Source: Haoranjiania flava (GTDB taxonomy: Bacteria; Bacteroidota; Bacteroidia; Chitinophagales; Chitinophagaceae). From it: a DNA stretch of 64,000 nucleotides. The notes below the pieces were generated by a model that saw nothing but the letters and a program-made list of their open reading frames with translations, had not been told where the DNA came from and searched no databases. Each line of letters starts with the position of its first letter. The stretch's first letter is position 1. Below are positions 16,927-26,512 of the stretch, in pieces. Made by a program: the position numbers and the translations under genes. The stretch spans positions 62,001 through 126,000 of the forward strand of contig NZ_JAOTPL010000008.1 in the NCBI RefSeq assembly GCF_025631005.1, read 5' to 3'.

Positions 16927-19419
16927 CTACCTTTTGGGTATACTCAGTAAATTTACAAACAGTTTAAATGCTCCCTGGTTGGCGGCAGGTAATTGCCTGA
17001 AGAAGGCTAATCCCGTATATACAAAGTTGCCTTTGCCATACTCGGCTACAATGATGCTGCCGTTTTCGGGAGCTTCATCTTTATCGTGCATAGACAAAAC
17101 CGTCCGGTAATTTGCATGCATATCCCCGACAAAATATACCCCTCTTTCCTGTACCCAGCCTGCAAAATCCTGTTCGGATATTTTATTGGGATAATTTAAA
17201 ATGCTGTGCCCCGGGTTGGTGAAAGTTACTTTGGCATGCTCATCCGTAACACGGTTCCTCGATATGGTAAACGGGTAGGGGCCAATCTTTGCCCGCAAAG
17301 GGCCAATTCCTGAGTTGGTGTTGTACTGCACTACCAGGTTGCCGCCGTTCTTTACATATTCCATCAGTTTATTATGATATTGATTCAGTTGCTCATTGAT
17401 GTTGTAGGCACGCACGCCTGTTACAATTGCATCCAACGCGGAAAAATCATTTTCTGCCAGTTGCTGGTTGTCTAAAACAGTTACGCGGTAACCCGCCTGT
17501 GCGAGCAGCGCGGCAACATCATCGCCTGCGCCGGGGATATATCCGATGTGCATGCCGGTGGTTTTCAGGTGAAAGCGCGCCAGCTTTACGGTAGCATCTT
17601 CCAGCATAAACTGTGGCGGTATATGCTCGTAGTGTATTCTTTTGATTTGCCTGGTGAAGCTTTTCCCACCCGCCACTGCCGACACTTCCATGGCAGCTTC
17701 GCCTTGGCGGGAAGCAGGATGTACCATTATTTCAAACATTTTTTCATCACCTTTTTTGTTAAGTGTAAATGTTGAATCGCTAAAAAATGCTTTCCAACCG
17801 GCGGGTATTTTAACGGATAATTTCCCGCTTACGTTTGCCTTATTAGCTTTTACAGTTACTTCTGTCTTCTGCGGTTGTTCGCTGGTGAATAACAATAGTT
17901 CTTTACTGAGGTTCACGGTAACGTCGGGCAATATCTCCAGCGGGCGGTATACTTCGCCGCGCACAGGATCTACATATCTATACACTACCGGCCTTGCTAT
18001 ATCGAAAGGCACGCCTTTGATGCTGGTGTGGAAGATCATCATCAGTTCAGGACTTTTTTCCGGCATGCCCAATAATGCAAGATCATCTACCCGGAACAGA
18101 TTGTTTTTTACAGGATGCTTCAGCCAATAAGGTTCGCTGGTAGATATCTGCATTCCATAAGCAGGGAGCTCGCTTAGCCGCATGGAGTCTTTGCGCGTAA
18201 AGACCTCATTATTTTTTAAATTGTAAAGAATTTTGGAGGTATCTTCGTCGGTAAGCTGCACCGGCACATGGTTGTGTGCTAATATCTTTACTTCTGTTTC
18301 AAAATCTTCGTTTATGGTCACAATGGAGTCTTTGGCAACCACCTCCATCCATACGCCTGCACAGGCTACGATCAGGTTTTGTACATCCTGTAGTTTGCTC
18401 TGTTTCCATGTGAGCAATTCACGATCGCCGGTGTTTACAGCCTTTAATTTCCGGTAAATATGCAGTAAAGCGTCCACACTTTTTTGCGGGGCCAGCACAT
18501 CAAAATGCATGACGGCTGCGTCTATAAGTTTGTTTAACTCACCGGTGTGTGAAAAAGGATTCCAGTCAAGCTGCAAATTTTCAAAAATATCTTTATGAAC
18601 AATATCGCCTTTAATTTGTTTAAAATATTCAATGCCTGTACCACGTGTGCTTGCAGCGCCAAATCCCTGGCTCTTGTGCATGGAACGGCTTTCAGCCGCT
18701 ATTTCGCCATAATATTTTCCCAGTAAAGGATTGAAAATGCCCACATCCAGTTTCAACTGGTCTGCCGATGTAGTATTTCTGCCCCCGAAATTAAATGTGT
18801 TCCAGAACAATCTTTTGGTTTTCCAGGGCTGTATGTATTTTAGCTGCCATTGAAATCGGCCGGGATCTGCTGCTGCCTCAAAAGCCTCTTCGGCCAGTAT
18901 TGCTGAAGCTGTGTGGTGTCCGTGGCCGCCTTCGCCGGTTGTAGGGAAGCGCGTAATGATCACATCGGGTTGAAAGCTTCTGATCACCCAGACCACATCT
19001 GACAACACGCTGTCTTTGTGCCACTGTTCAAAAGTTTCTGCTGCTGTTTTGGAAAATCCGAAATCAACTGCACGTGTAAAGTATTGTGAAGCGCCGTCAA
19101 TTCTCCTTGCAGCCAGCAGTTCCTGTGTGCGTATCAGCCCCAGCGCGGCACCCTGTTCCTTGCCGATCAGGTTCTGGCCGCCGTCGCCGCGGGTGAGCGA
19201 GAGGTAGGCCGTGCGCAGCTTCCTTTCGTTTGCCAGGTAGGCGAGTAGCCTGGTATTCTCATCATCGGGATGCGCTGCAATATACAGTACGGCGCCAACG
19301 GTTTTTAATTTCTGCATATCGTGCAATATCGATGCAGAACCATAGTGTACATGGCTTGCCTGTGCACATGCATGTTGAATGAACAAAACGGAAATAAAGA
19401 GGAATAAAGTTCTGACCAT
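16927..19419 (-). CDS. Secreted PIG-L (LmbE-like) deacetylase, multidomain
   Basis: The protein has 830 residues from the ATG at 19419; an in-frame TTG 6 nt upstream is less likely. A signal peptide of about 20 residues ends ACAQ. The PIG-L domain has AHPDDE at residues 49-54 and GGHGHH at 164-169, the zinc and catalytic motifs of de-N-acetylases. A long beta-rich middle follows. The C-terminal ~200 residues (GYRVTVLDNQQL onward) look like a ThuA/glutamine-amidotransferase fold. The family removes acetyl groups from N-acetylglucosamine-type substrates. The gene is first in an operon with the small membrane protein (37 nt gap) and the symporter. Confidence 0.88.
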   Translation of the reverse strand: MVRTLFLFISVLFIQHACAQASHVHYGSASILHDMQKLKTVGAVLYIAAHPDDENTRLLAYLANERKLRTAYLSLTRGDGGQNLIGKEQGAALGLIRTQELLAARRIDGASQYFTRAVDFGFSKTAAETFEQWHKDSVLSDVVWVIRSFQPDVIITRFPTTGEGGHGHHTASAILAEEAFEAAADPGRFQWQLKYIQPWKTKRLFWNTFNFGGRNTTSADQLKLDVGIFNPLLGKYYGEIAAESRSMHKSQGFGAASTRGTGIEYFKQIKGDIVHKDIFENLQLDWNPFSHTGELNKLIDAAVMHFDVLAPQKSVDALLHIYRKLKAVNTGDRELLTWKQSKLQDVQNLIVACAGVWMEVVAKDSIVTINEDFETEVKILAHNHVPVQLTDEDTSKILYNLKNNEVFTRKDSMRLSELPAYGMQISTSEPYWLKHPVKNNLFRVDDLALLGMPEKSPELMMIFHTSIKGVPFDIARPVVYRYVDPVRGEVYRPLEILPDVTVNLSKELLLFTSEQPQKTEVTVKANKANVSGKLSVKIPAGWKAFFSDSTFTLNKKGDEKMFEIMVHPASRQGEAAMEVSAVAGGKSFTRQIKRIHYEHIPPQFMLEDATVKLARFHLKTTGMHIGYIPGAGDDVAALLAQAGYRVTVLDNQQLAENDFSALDAIVTGVRAYNINEQLNQYHNKLMEYVKNGGNLVVQYNTNSGIGPLRAKIGPYPFTISRNRVTDEHAKVTFTNPGHSILNYPNKISEQDFAGWVQERGVYFVGDMHANYRTVLSMHDKDEAPENGSIIVAEYGKGNFVYTGLAFFRQLPAANQGAFKLFVNLLSIPKR

Positions 19420-19490
19420 ACTCAAAAATAAGGTTTATGCACAGAAAATTCAACCAAATAAGCAGGAGATGTCTAAGCGTTCTAACTTTT

Positions 19491-20294
19491 GGCACAAGCG
19501 GATGCTTGCAGCATAGAATCTGCGAATCTTAGATTTATACTTTCGGCACAAGCGGACGCTTGCGCCAGTTGCGGATGTTTGATTATGATTTTTCATCGCT
19601 CTTCATCGCTCTTCGTGATTTGCAATCGCAAAGTCTTATCGGGAGATTTATAATCTCTATAGTTTATCCAACATACAAGGACTTCATTGGGAGCACAAGG
19701 AAGCTTTGGCACAAGCGGACGCTTGCGCCAGTTGCGGAGTTGCTTAGTTTTTATTGAGTTTAACTTTTGGCACAAGCGGACGCTTGCGCCAGTTGCCAAA
19801 AAAACCAAGCTATCACGAAAATATTATCGCTCTTCGTGATTTGCAATCGCGAAGTCTTATCGGGAGATTTATAATCTCTATAGTTTATCCAACATACAAG
19901 GACTTCATAGGGAGCACAAGGAAGCTTTGGCACAAGCGGACGCTTGCGCCAGTTGCGGATGTTTGATTTATGATTTTTCATCACTCTTCGTGATTTGCAA
20001 TCGCGAAGTCTTATCGGGAGATTTACAATCTCTACATAGTTTATCCAACATACAATGACTTCATAAGGAGTAGAAGTTTACTTTCGGCACAAGCGGACGC
20101 TTGCGCCAGTTGCGGAGTACAAGTGAAGCCGTGCCGGTGTTTACTTTCGCACAAGCGGATGTTTGCGCCAGTTGCGGAGTTGCTTGGTTTTTATTGAGTT
20201 TAACTTTTCGCACAAGCGGACGCTTGCGCCAGTTGCGGAGTACAAGTGAAGCCGTGGCTGGTGTTTACTTTTGGCACAAGCGGACGCTTGCGCC
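19491..20294. repeat. Cluster of nine REP-like palindromes within larger tandem units
   Basis: The 956 bases between the PIG-L and GH92 genes hold no believable gene. A 22-bp imperfect palindrome, GGCACAAGCGGACGCTTGCG plus CC, occurs about nine times, starting near 19491, 19545, 19708, 19769, 19929, 20086, 20149, 20210 and 20273. All copies have the same orientation and most are followed by AGTTGCGGA. Longer units surround it. One of ~115 bp, holding a second small palindrome GAGATT-TATA-AATCTC, occurs three times (near 19613, 19834, 19989). Short frames here are repeat translations. Confidence 0.85.
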
Positions 20295-20330
20295 AGTGCA
20301 AAAAAATTTAATCATTTTACAACAAAAAAA

Positions 20331-20358
20331 ACCAGGCTATCACGAAAAATAGCCTGGT
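20331..20358 (-). terminator. Terminator of the GH92 gene
   Basis: ACCAGGCTAT (20331-20340) pairs perfectly with ATAGCCTGGT (20349-20358) around an 8-nt loop. An A run lies to the left and a T run to the right, so the hairpin can terminate on the minus strand just after the GH92 stop at 20382. Confidence 0.8.
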
Positions 20359-20381
20359 TTTTAATGTATCAGTTTATAAAA

Positions 20382-22649
20382 TTAATTCGGGATGGTCTTT
20401 GAGCCGAATTGTTTGTTAGGCGTTGCGCCCATTTTAAATACCAGTTGTCCGCCTTTGATCAGGTCTTCATAAGTTATGTATGATTCCTGGTAAGGGCTGC
20501 CGTTAAGCTCTACCGATTGGATATAGATATTCTGGTCGGAAAGGTCTACTGCTTCAATGCTGAGCGTTTTGCCGTTTGCCGTTTTCACACTGGCTTTTTT
20601 GAAATGCGGTGTGCCAAACACATATACGCCGCCTGCAGGGTTCACCTGGTAAAAGCCCAGAACTGACGATACATACCAGGCGCTCATCTGCCCGCAATCA
20701 TCATTGCCGATTAATCCATCCTTTTTATCTGTATAAAATTCTTTGGTGATCTTTTTGATCAGTTCGGCTGTTCTCCATTGCTGCCCGGCATAGGCAAAAA
20801 GATAGGGGATATGATGGTTGGGTTCATTACCATGCGCATACATGCCTATCAGCCCTGAAATATCGGGAGAAGCATCCTTACCCATATCGCCGTGTACTAC
20901 GAATAAACTGTCGAGATGAGCAATAAATCGCTCTTTGGTGCCGAAAAGCCCCATCAGGCCGGTAACGTCCTGGGGTACCAGCCAGGTGTACTGCCATGCG
21001 TTTCCTTCTGTATAATCGTCTGCACGATGGGTAGAATGAAAGGGGTTGAAAGGCGTTCTGAACTCGCCACTGGCCAATACACCACGCATAAAGCCGGAAG
21101 CAGTGTCGAAATATTTTTTATAATATTCCCCTCTTTTTTTGTAGGTTTCATAGTCGGCATTTTTACCGAGTTTTTTAGCCACTGATGCGATGGCCATATC
21201 TGAAATAGCGTATTCAAGCGCTTTTGCTACAGATTCGTTTTCTTTATCTGCGGGTATGTAGCCCAGTTCTTTTAAAAATTTTACGCCGAAAGAATCTACA
21301 TTTGCCGAGGTGATCATAGCTTCATAAGCTTTATGCACATCAAAACCCTTCATATCTTTAAGTATAGCATCTGCTACCACCGGTATAGCGGGGTAGCCTA
21401 CCATGGTATTGGTTTCGTTGCCCATCAGGTGCCACACGGGAAGTTTACCCTGCTGTTGATAGATAGCCAGCATGGAATTAATGAAGTCAGGTGTTTTGTC
21501 TGAAGCAATGATGTTCATCAAAGGGTGAAGCGTGCGGTAAGTATCCCACAAACTGAATATGGAGTAGTTGTTAAATGCAGCTTTGGTATATATTTTTTTG
21601 TCTGTGCCCATGTAGCTTTTATCGGCATCATTGAAAAGTACAGGCGCTATCATAGAATGATACATGGCTGTGTAAAATATGCGCTTATCGGTCTCGCTGT
21701 CGGTTTCAATAGTGATCCTGGAAATGGCATCGTACCATTTTGCCTGTGCCAGGTTTACCACTTCTGTAAAATTCCAGCTTGAGAGCTCAGTCTGCATATT
21801 GTCAAGCGCATTCTGCTCGCTAACCGGTGATACGGCTACTTTTAATTCAACACTATCAATATTTTTATCAAAGCTCATCATGCCTCTTACTCTTTTTGCA
21901 GTAAGGCTGTTGGTTCCTTTCACAGCGGTGGAATCCAGCACCATAAACTCTTTGATGGGTACAGAAGATTTTATAGCAAAGAATACGCGCTGGTCCGGAG
22001 CCCAGCCTTTGGAGAAACGATAGCCTGTAACTGTGTATTCATCAACTTTTGCCAGTTTGGATTCGTACACGGCGTCCCAGCCGATACCCTGCACCAGGTC
22101 AATTGCCACGCGTGCAGTATCTTTTTCTTTAGGGAAAAGGTATTTGTGGTAGCCGACCCTTTCTGTAGCTGTAAGATGCACGTCTATCTCATTATCTAAT
22201 AATTTCACGTAATAATAGCCCGGTTCCGCTTTTTCCTGTTGGTGTGAAAAGCTTGAACCATAGCCGGTGGCAGCATTATCCTGTGTGCGTGGCCGGGTTT
22301 TCAATGCTCCTGTATAAGGCATCAGCATAATATCGCCCAGGTCGCCTATACCGGTGCCGCTGAGGTGCATATGTGAGAAGCCAATGAGTACACTGTCTGA
22401 ATAATGATATCCTGAACACCAGTCCCAGCCTTTGGTTATTTGTGTTGGGCCTAACTGTACTGCGCCCCAGGGTACGCTTGCGCCGACAAAAACGTGTCCG
22501 TGCCCGTCGGAGCCTATGAACGGATCAATGTATTTTGTCAGGTCCTGTTTGTTGGCGGTACTATCGCTGCCGCCTGTATTGCCTGCATTGTTGCACGACA
22601 TAAAACCCAGCGTAAGCGCCAGTAATAAAACGGATGATAAGGATTTCAT
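20382..22649 (-). CDS. GH92 family alpha-mannosidase lipoprotein
   Basis: The protein has 755 residues with lipobox GFMSC (Cys19). The mature part starts YIDPFIGSDGHGHVFVGASV, the conserved GH92 entry, and includes GFSHMHLSGTG. The catalytic half contains GNEPNHHIPYLF and GNDDCGQMSAWYVSSVLGFY, diagnostic of GH92. Known members are calcium-dependent exo-acting alpha-mannosidases, mostly alpha-1,2, trimming N-glycans or yeast mannan. As a lipoprotein it should act on the cell surface or in the periplasm. It is a single gene with its own terminator and no SusC/SusD pair next to it. Confidence 0.95.
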   Translation of the reverse strand: MKSLSSVLLLALTLGFMSCNNAGNTGGSDSTANKQDLTKYIDPFIGSDGHGHVFVGASVPWGAVQLGPTQITKGWDWCSGYHYSDSVLIGFSHMHLSGTGIGDLGDIMLMPYTGALKTRPRTQDNAATGYGSSFSHQQEKAEPGYYYVKLLDNEIDVHLTATERVGYHKYLFPKEKDTARVAIDLVQGIGWDAVYESKLAKVDEYTVTGYRFSKGWAPDQRVFFAIKSSVPIKEFMVLDSTAVKGTNSLTAKRVRGMMSFDKNIDSVELKVAVSPVSEQNALDNMQTELSSWNFTEVVNLAQAKWYDAISRITIETDSETDKRIFYTAMYHSMIAPVLFNDADKSYMGTDKKIYTKAAFNNYSIFSLWDTYRTLHPLMNIIASDKTPDFINSMLAIYQQQGKLPVWHLMGNETNTMVGYPAIPVVADAILKDMKGFDVHKAYEAMITSANVDSFGVKFLKELGYIPADKENESVAKALEYAISDMAIASVAKKLGKNADYETYKKRGEYYKKYFDTASGFMRGVLASGEFRTPFNPFHSTHRADDYTEGNAWQYTWLVPQDVTGLMGLFGTKERFIAHLDSLFVVHGDMGKDASPDISGLIGMYAHGNEPNHHIPYLFAYAGQQWRTAELIKKITKEFYTDKKDGLIGNDDCGQMSAWYVSSVLGFYQVNPAGGVYVFGTPHFKKASVKTANGKTLSIEAVDLSDQNIYIQSVELNGSPYQESYITYEDLIKGGQLVFKMGATPNKQFGSKTIPN

Positions 22650-22856
22650 ATTATGATATTTAATTTACTTTTTATCACTACTGGTTTTGATGGAAGTCTT
22701 AACCGGGATGAGGATACATTTCTCCAGCCGGGCATTGATCTTGTAATTTATTGCTGCATTATGCATGCAAATTTTGCTAAAAAATTAATTGTGTAAAATT
22801 AATGAAATTTACATTTTAAAAGCTGTATTTTTATCTTCCATGTAAATGCATGTATT

Positions 22857-23282
22857 ATGGATAGAAGAGACCTTGTACTGAATTATCTCAGGGAAAAATA
22901 TTACCAGCCCAATCTTAGCGCTGAAGTAGCGCGCAATCTGGATATGAGTGAAGATGAGCTCATTAACAATATTCATCTGATCAACAGGGAAAATAATGGG
23001 CTGGTGGTTTTGCGCGAAGGTATGGGTAAGAATAAATATGTTTTGAGCTTACGCCCAAACAGCGAACAGGAGATCAGCGATTTTTTAAACCGCGGAGGAT
23101 TTTCCAACGATACGCTTACCCAGGAAGATGAGGCTCCGAAAACCGCTGTTGCTGCGCCTGCTGTACAGGTAGTAAAGCAGGGTGGTGCGTATAAATGGAT
23201 TGCTATAGCAGCATTACTATTTTCCCTGGCTGCTTTGGGGTTAAGCGTGTATAATTATCTGCTGCTGGGAGGATATTTGTAA
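22857..23282 (+). CDS. Winged-helix-like protein with C-terminal membrane anchor
   Basis: The protein has 141 residues. Residues 1-60 look like a small winged-helix domain (helices at RDLVLNYLREKYY and LSAEVARNLDMSEDELINNI, then the strand GLVVLREGMGKNKYVLSL). A linker rich in Pro, Ala and Glu follows (80-112), and one membrane helix of about 23 residues ends the protein. I recognise no named family. A membrane-tethered DNA- or protein-binding domain is inference. It is followed convergently, after 9 nt, by the DUF2905 gene. Confidence 0.7.
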   Translation: MDRRDLVLNYLREKYYQPNLSAEVARNLDMSEDELINNIHLINRENNGLVVLREGMGKNKYVLSLRPNSEQEISDFLNRGGFSNDTLTQEDEAPKTAVAAPAVQVVKQGGAYKWIAIAALLFSLAALGLSVYNYLLLGGYL

Positions 23283-23291
23283 ACACCGGGG

Positions 23292-23516
23292 TTATCCGTT
23301 GAACTTGCGGATGATCCACAGTATCAGCGAGATAATGATGCTCAGCAATATCATGGTTGTTATTGGAAAATAAAAATTAAAATTCTCCTTTTCCACGCGG
23401 ATATCGCCTGGCAGCCTGCCTAAGAAATTAAACTTGTTGCCGCCAAAATAGATAACCGCACCAATGATCACTGCTGCAATGCCTGCTAACATTAAAAATT
23501 TTCCTGTTTGTTGCAT
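23292..23516 (-). CDS. DUF2905 family small membrane protein
   Basis: The protein has 74 residues and two hydrophobic helices (about 5-24 and 50-69) joined by a loop reading LGRLPGDIRVEKENFNFYFP. That loop is the conserved block of DUF2905 proteins, which are widespread and of unknown function. The length is typical. It stands 88 nt upstream of ligA on the same strand, but I cannot say whether the two are cotranscribed. Confidence 0.88.
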   Translation of the reverse strand: MQQTGKFLMLAGIAAVIIGAVIYFGGNKFNFLGRLPGDIRVEKENFNFYFPITTMILLSIIISLILWIIRKFNG

Positions 23517-23604
23517 AATTTGTTTCTGTTTAAAAACTCATTAACGTTTTTAATACCTGGTACCAAATCTTCTTAAATAAACATTGGCAGGCGGTTTCGC
23601 CAGG

Positions 23605-25692
23605 TTATTCAATTATTTTCAGAAATGCATTTTCTGTAATAATCTTTACAGTGTTGAGCTTTTTGGCTTTTTCCAACTTGCTTCCCGCTTCTGCGCCAGC
23701 AACGAGGTAATTTAACTTAGAGGAAACGCCGCTCAGTATTTTACCGCCTAATGCTTCCACTTTTTCTTCAGCTTCACTTCTTGTAAGCGCCGTTAATGTG
23801 CCGGTGAACAGAAAGGTTGTACCTTCAAAAGGCAGGTCGCCGCTTTTCTTTTCGCTGCTTGCTTTTGTAAACTGTACCCCTGCGGCTTCCAGTTCCTTCA
23901 GCATGGCGATAGTTTCCTCCGTATCAAAGAAATCAACGATGCCTGATGCTACTTTCGGCCCGATGTCTTCCAGCTGCATCAGTTGCTCTTCTGTAAAATC
24001 TTTCAGCTCCCACAGGCTTTGTACGTTGTTGGCCAGTACTTTTGCAGTTGTTTCGCCTACGTAGCGTATGCCCAGTGCAAATATGATCCTGTTGAGCGAC
24101 TGAGTTTTACTTTTCTCAATAGCTTTCTGCAGGTTTTCAATTGATTTTTTGCCGAAACCCGCTAACTGCGCTATTTTCATAAAGTCGATCCGGTAAATAT
24201 CAGGTATAGTTTTTAGCAGGCCTAAGTCGTAAAACTTCCGCACATTGGCCTCGCCGAAGCTGCGGATGTCCATAGCATTTTTGCTTACAAAATGTATCAG
24301 CCTTTCCACTACCTGCGCTTCGCAATTGGCATTTACACAGCGCCAAACGCTTTCACCTTCAGGCTTGTGCAGTTCTGCCCCGCAAACCGGGCAATCTTTT
24401 GGGAATATAATGCATCGCTCAGCTCCTGTCCTGGCATCTTTCTGTGCTTTTATAATATTGGGAATTACGTCGCCTGCCCGCTCTACCAGCACCGTATCCC
24501 CAATGCATAAATCTTTTTCGCGAATAATATCTTCATTGAACAATGAAACGGAACTCACCGTTACGCCTCCTATAAACACAGGATCTACTTTCGCAACGGG
24601 TGTTACAGCGCCGGTTCTTCCCACCTGGAATTCCACCTGGCGCAATACGGTTGTAGCCTGCCTTGCCTTGAATTTAAAAGCAATGGCCCACCTGGGATGG
24701 TGCGAGGTCATGCCTAATTTATCCTGCAAAGCCAGGTTGTTTACTTTCAGCACCATGCCGTCTATTTCATAGGGCAGTGTATCGCGCATTTCTTCATAAT
24801 CTGTTACGTGCGCTATCACCTCATCAATGTTTTTATAGACATGCAGTTCTTTCTTGGGCGCGCGGAAGCCGCAATCCCACAGCATCTGCAGCGATCCGGA
24901 ATGGGTGGAAAGCGCTTCAGGTTTTGGCCCGGATAAGGTATAATCGCTTACATGGTATAAAAATGCATTCAGGTTTCTTTCTGCCACTGCTTTTGAATTT
25001 TTCATGCGCAGGCTGCCGCTGGCGGCATTGCGGGGATTGGCCAGTATGGTGCCGCCGGCTGCCATTACTTTTTCGTTAAAAGCTTCAAAAGATTTTTTGG
25101 ACATCATCACTTCGCCGCGTATTTCTATCTGCTGGATGTTGTATTTTGAAAATGGGGCCCGCAGCGGTACGGAGCGTATTTGTTTGATGTTTTGGGTAAT
25201 GTCTTCCCCGCGGATGCCGTCGCCTCGTGTAGTGCCGCGCACCAGCCTGTCATTTTCGTAGATCAGCGAAATGCCGGCGCCGTCAAACTTAGGCTCTACG
25301 CTGTATTCAGGCTGATCGGTTTTGGTGCCTTCTTTTACACGCCTGTCCCAATCGCGCAGGTCTTCTGCGTTGTAGGAATTCTCGAGCGACAGCATAGGCA
25401 CCAGGTGCGGCACCGTAAGAAAGTCGCCGGTAATGTCTGCGCCCACCCGCTGTGTGGGTGAATCGGCGGTAACCAGTTCGGGGTTTTCTTTTTCAAATGC
25501 CTGCAATTTTTTGTGGAGCAGATCGTATTCCGTATCTGCAATCATAGGGTCATCAGATACATAATACCTGTATTCATGAAAGCGCAGCACATCGCGCAGT
25601 TGTTCTACATTCAACTCCGATATTTTCTGTTCGGGCTGTAAAAAAGATTGCGTTTCTCTGGTATATAATTGTGCCTGTTCATTTGAATACAT
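23605..25692 (-). CDS. ligA: NAD-dependent DNA ligase
   Basis: The protein has 695 residues, about the usual LigA length. Domain order is Ia (YRYYVSDDPMIADTEYD), adenylation domain with active-site motif KFDG at Lys135, OB fold, a four-cysteine zinc finger (CPVCGAELH, then CVNANCEAQ), helix-hairpin-helix repeats, and a C-terminal BRCT domain (FLFTGTLTALTRSEAEEKV). It seals nicks during replication and repair using NAD. It is a single gene preceded by the terminator of the OmpA gene. Confidence 0.97.
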   Translation of the reverse strand: MYSNEQAQLYTRETQSFLQPEQKISELNVEQLRDVLRFHEYRYYVSDDPMIADTEYDLLHKKLQAFEKENPELVTADSPTQRVGADITGDFLTVPHLVPMLSLENSYNAEDLRDWDRRVKEGTKTDQPEYSVEPKFDGAGISLIYENDRLVRGTTRGDGIRGEDITQNIKQIRSVPLRAPFSKYNIQQIEIRGEVMMSKKSFEAFNEKVMAAGGTILANPRNAASGSLRMKNSKAVAERNLNAFLYHVSDYTLSGPKPEALSTHSGSLQMLWDCGFRAPKKELHVYKNIDEVIAHVTDYEEMRDTLPYEIDGMVLKVNNLALQDKLGMTSHHPRWAIAFKFKARQATTVLRQVEFQVGRTGAVTPVAKVDPVFIGGVTVSSVSLFNEDIIREKDLCIGDTVLVERAGDVIPNIIKAQKDARTGAERCIIFPKDCPVCGAELHKPEGESVWRCVNANCEAQVVERLIHFVSKNAMDIRSFGEANVRKFYDLGLLKTIPDIYRIDFMKIAQLAGFGKKSIENLQKAIEKSKTQSLNRIIFALGIRYVGETTAKVLANNVQSLWELKDFTEEQLMQLEDIGPKVASGIVDFFDTEETIAMLKELEAAGVQFTKASSEKKSGDLPFEGTTFLFTGTLTALTRSEAEEKVEALGGKILSGVSSKLNYLVAGAEAGSKLEKAKKLNTVKIITENAFLKIIE

Positions 25693-25729
25693 ATGTGATT
25701 GTTTAAGTTGTCAAATATAAAAACAAAAA

Positions 25730-25755
25730 GCGCTCAAAGCATAAACTTTGTGCGC
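25730..25755 (-). terminator. Terminator of the 165-residue OmpA-like gene
   Basis: GCGCTCAAAG (25730-25739) pairs with CTTTGTGCGC (25746-25755) with one mismatch. On the minus strand the stem is followed by TTTTTG and another T run. It separates the OmpA-like gene from ligA. Confidence 0.75.
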
Positions 25756-25778
25756 TCTGTTAACTGTTGTTATTTAAT

Positions 25779-26276
25779 TTATCTGTAGTAAATTATAAAT
25801 TCTACTCTTCTGTTCAATGCACGTCCTTCCTGGGTATCATTGGTAGCTACAGGATTATTGTCGGCATAGCCGAATGTGTGCATCCTGTCTCCACGTACGT
25901 TTTGCTGTTGCAGGTATTTCTTTACGCTTACTGCACGGTCAAAAGACAGTTTTTCATTGATCTGTTTGGTGCCTGTGTTGTCGGTATAGCCATTCAGGTC
26001 AATCACCGTTCTGGAGTATTTATTCAGGATGCGTGCCATTGCATCGAGTTCGTCCAGCGCGTTTGGATTCATCTCTGCTGAGCCTACTTTGAAATAAACT
26101 GCTTCTGTGAGCATTACTTTTACCCTGTTGTTCATCATGGTTATGTCAATGCCGGGTATAGAGTTGCGCATACTTTCGATAATAGCTGCCAGGTCTTGCT
26201 GTTTCTGTTGTTGAGTGGTTTTACAGGACATAGCTGTCAATGTAACCACGCTTAGTAGTAATAGTAGCTTTTTCAT
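25779..26276 (-). CDS. OmpA-family peptidoglycan-binding lipoprotein
   Basis: The protein has 165 residues with lipobox TAMSC (Cys18). Residues about 55-165 form an OmpA_C domain, with the strand VYFKVGSAEMNPNALDELD and the helix pair NGYTDNTGTKQINEKLSFDRA, which holds the Asp and Arg that bind diaminopimelate. It should anchor the outer membrane to the cell wall. Its start codon is the last element of a palindromic repeat array (26274-26512) that fills its leader. The long version of the leader starts TATACACATGAAAA, a context shared with other lipoprotein genes here. Confidence 0.9.
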   Translation of the reverse strand: MKKLLLLLSVVTLTAMSCKTTQQQKQQDLAAIIESMRNSIPGIDITMMNNRVKVMLTEAVYFKVGSAEMNPNALDELDAMARILNKYSRTVIDLNGYTDNTGTKQINEKLSFDRAVSVKKYLQQQNVRGDRMHTFGYADNNPVATNDTQEGRALNRRVEFIIYYR

Positions 26277-26512
26277 GTGTATATTTTTTATTTTTCTTTA
26301 TGGTCACATGGAATAGCCTTTATTCATTCGCGGTTGGTATGCAACTTGGCTTATGGCTATTTCATGTGTATATATTTATTTGTTTTTTCAGTTGCCACAT
26401 GGAATAACCATTTTTTCATGTGTATATTTTTTATTTTTTCTTTATGGTCACATGGAATAGCCTTTGTCCATCCGCGGTTGATATGCGGCATTCTTATGGC
26501 TAATTTCATGCG
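26274..26512. repeat. Start-codon-anchored palindromic repeats, array 1
   Basis: Three units lie upstream of the OmpA-like gene: 26305-26368, a shortened 26396-26422, and 26449-26512. Read on the + strand each full unit starts CACATGGAATAGCC and ends GGCTATTTCATGTG, which pair as arms of a hairpin. Between the arms lies a second, imperfect palindrome around GGTTGGTATGCAAC. Spacers are AT-rich. The gene's own start codon sits at the near edge, in the same context as the unit edges. Confidence 0.85.

Noticed and set aside
19560..20352. Several 63-83 codon frames on both strands
   Set aside because: They translate the repeated palindromes and share the same words in several frames.
26274..26512. 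CRISPR array as explanation for the repeat arrays
   Set aside because: Repeat units are long palindromes, spacers are similar to each other and AT-rich, no cas genes are near, and the arrays end at start codons.
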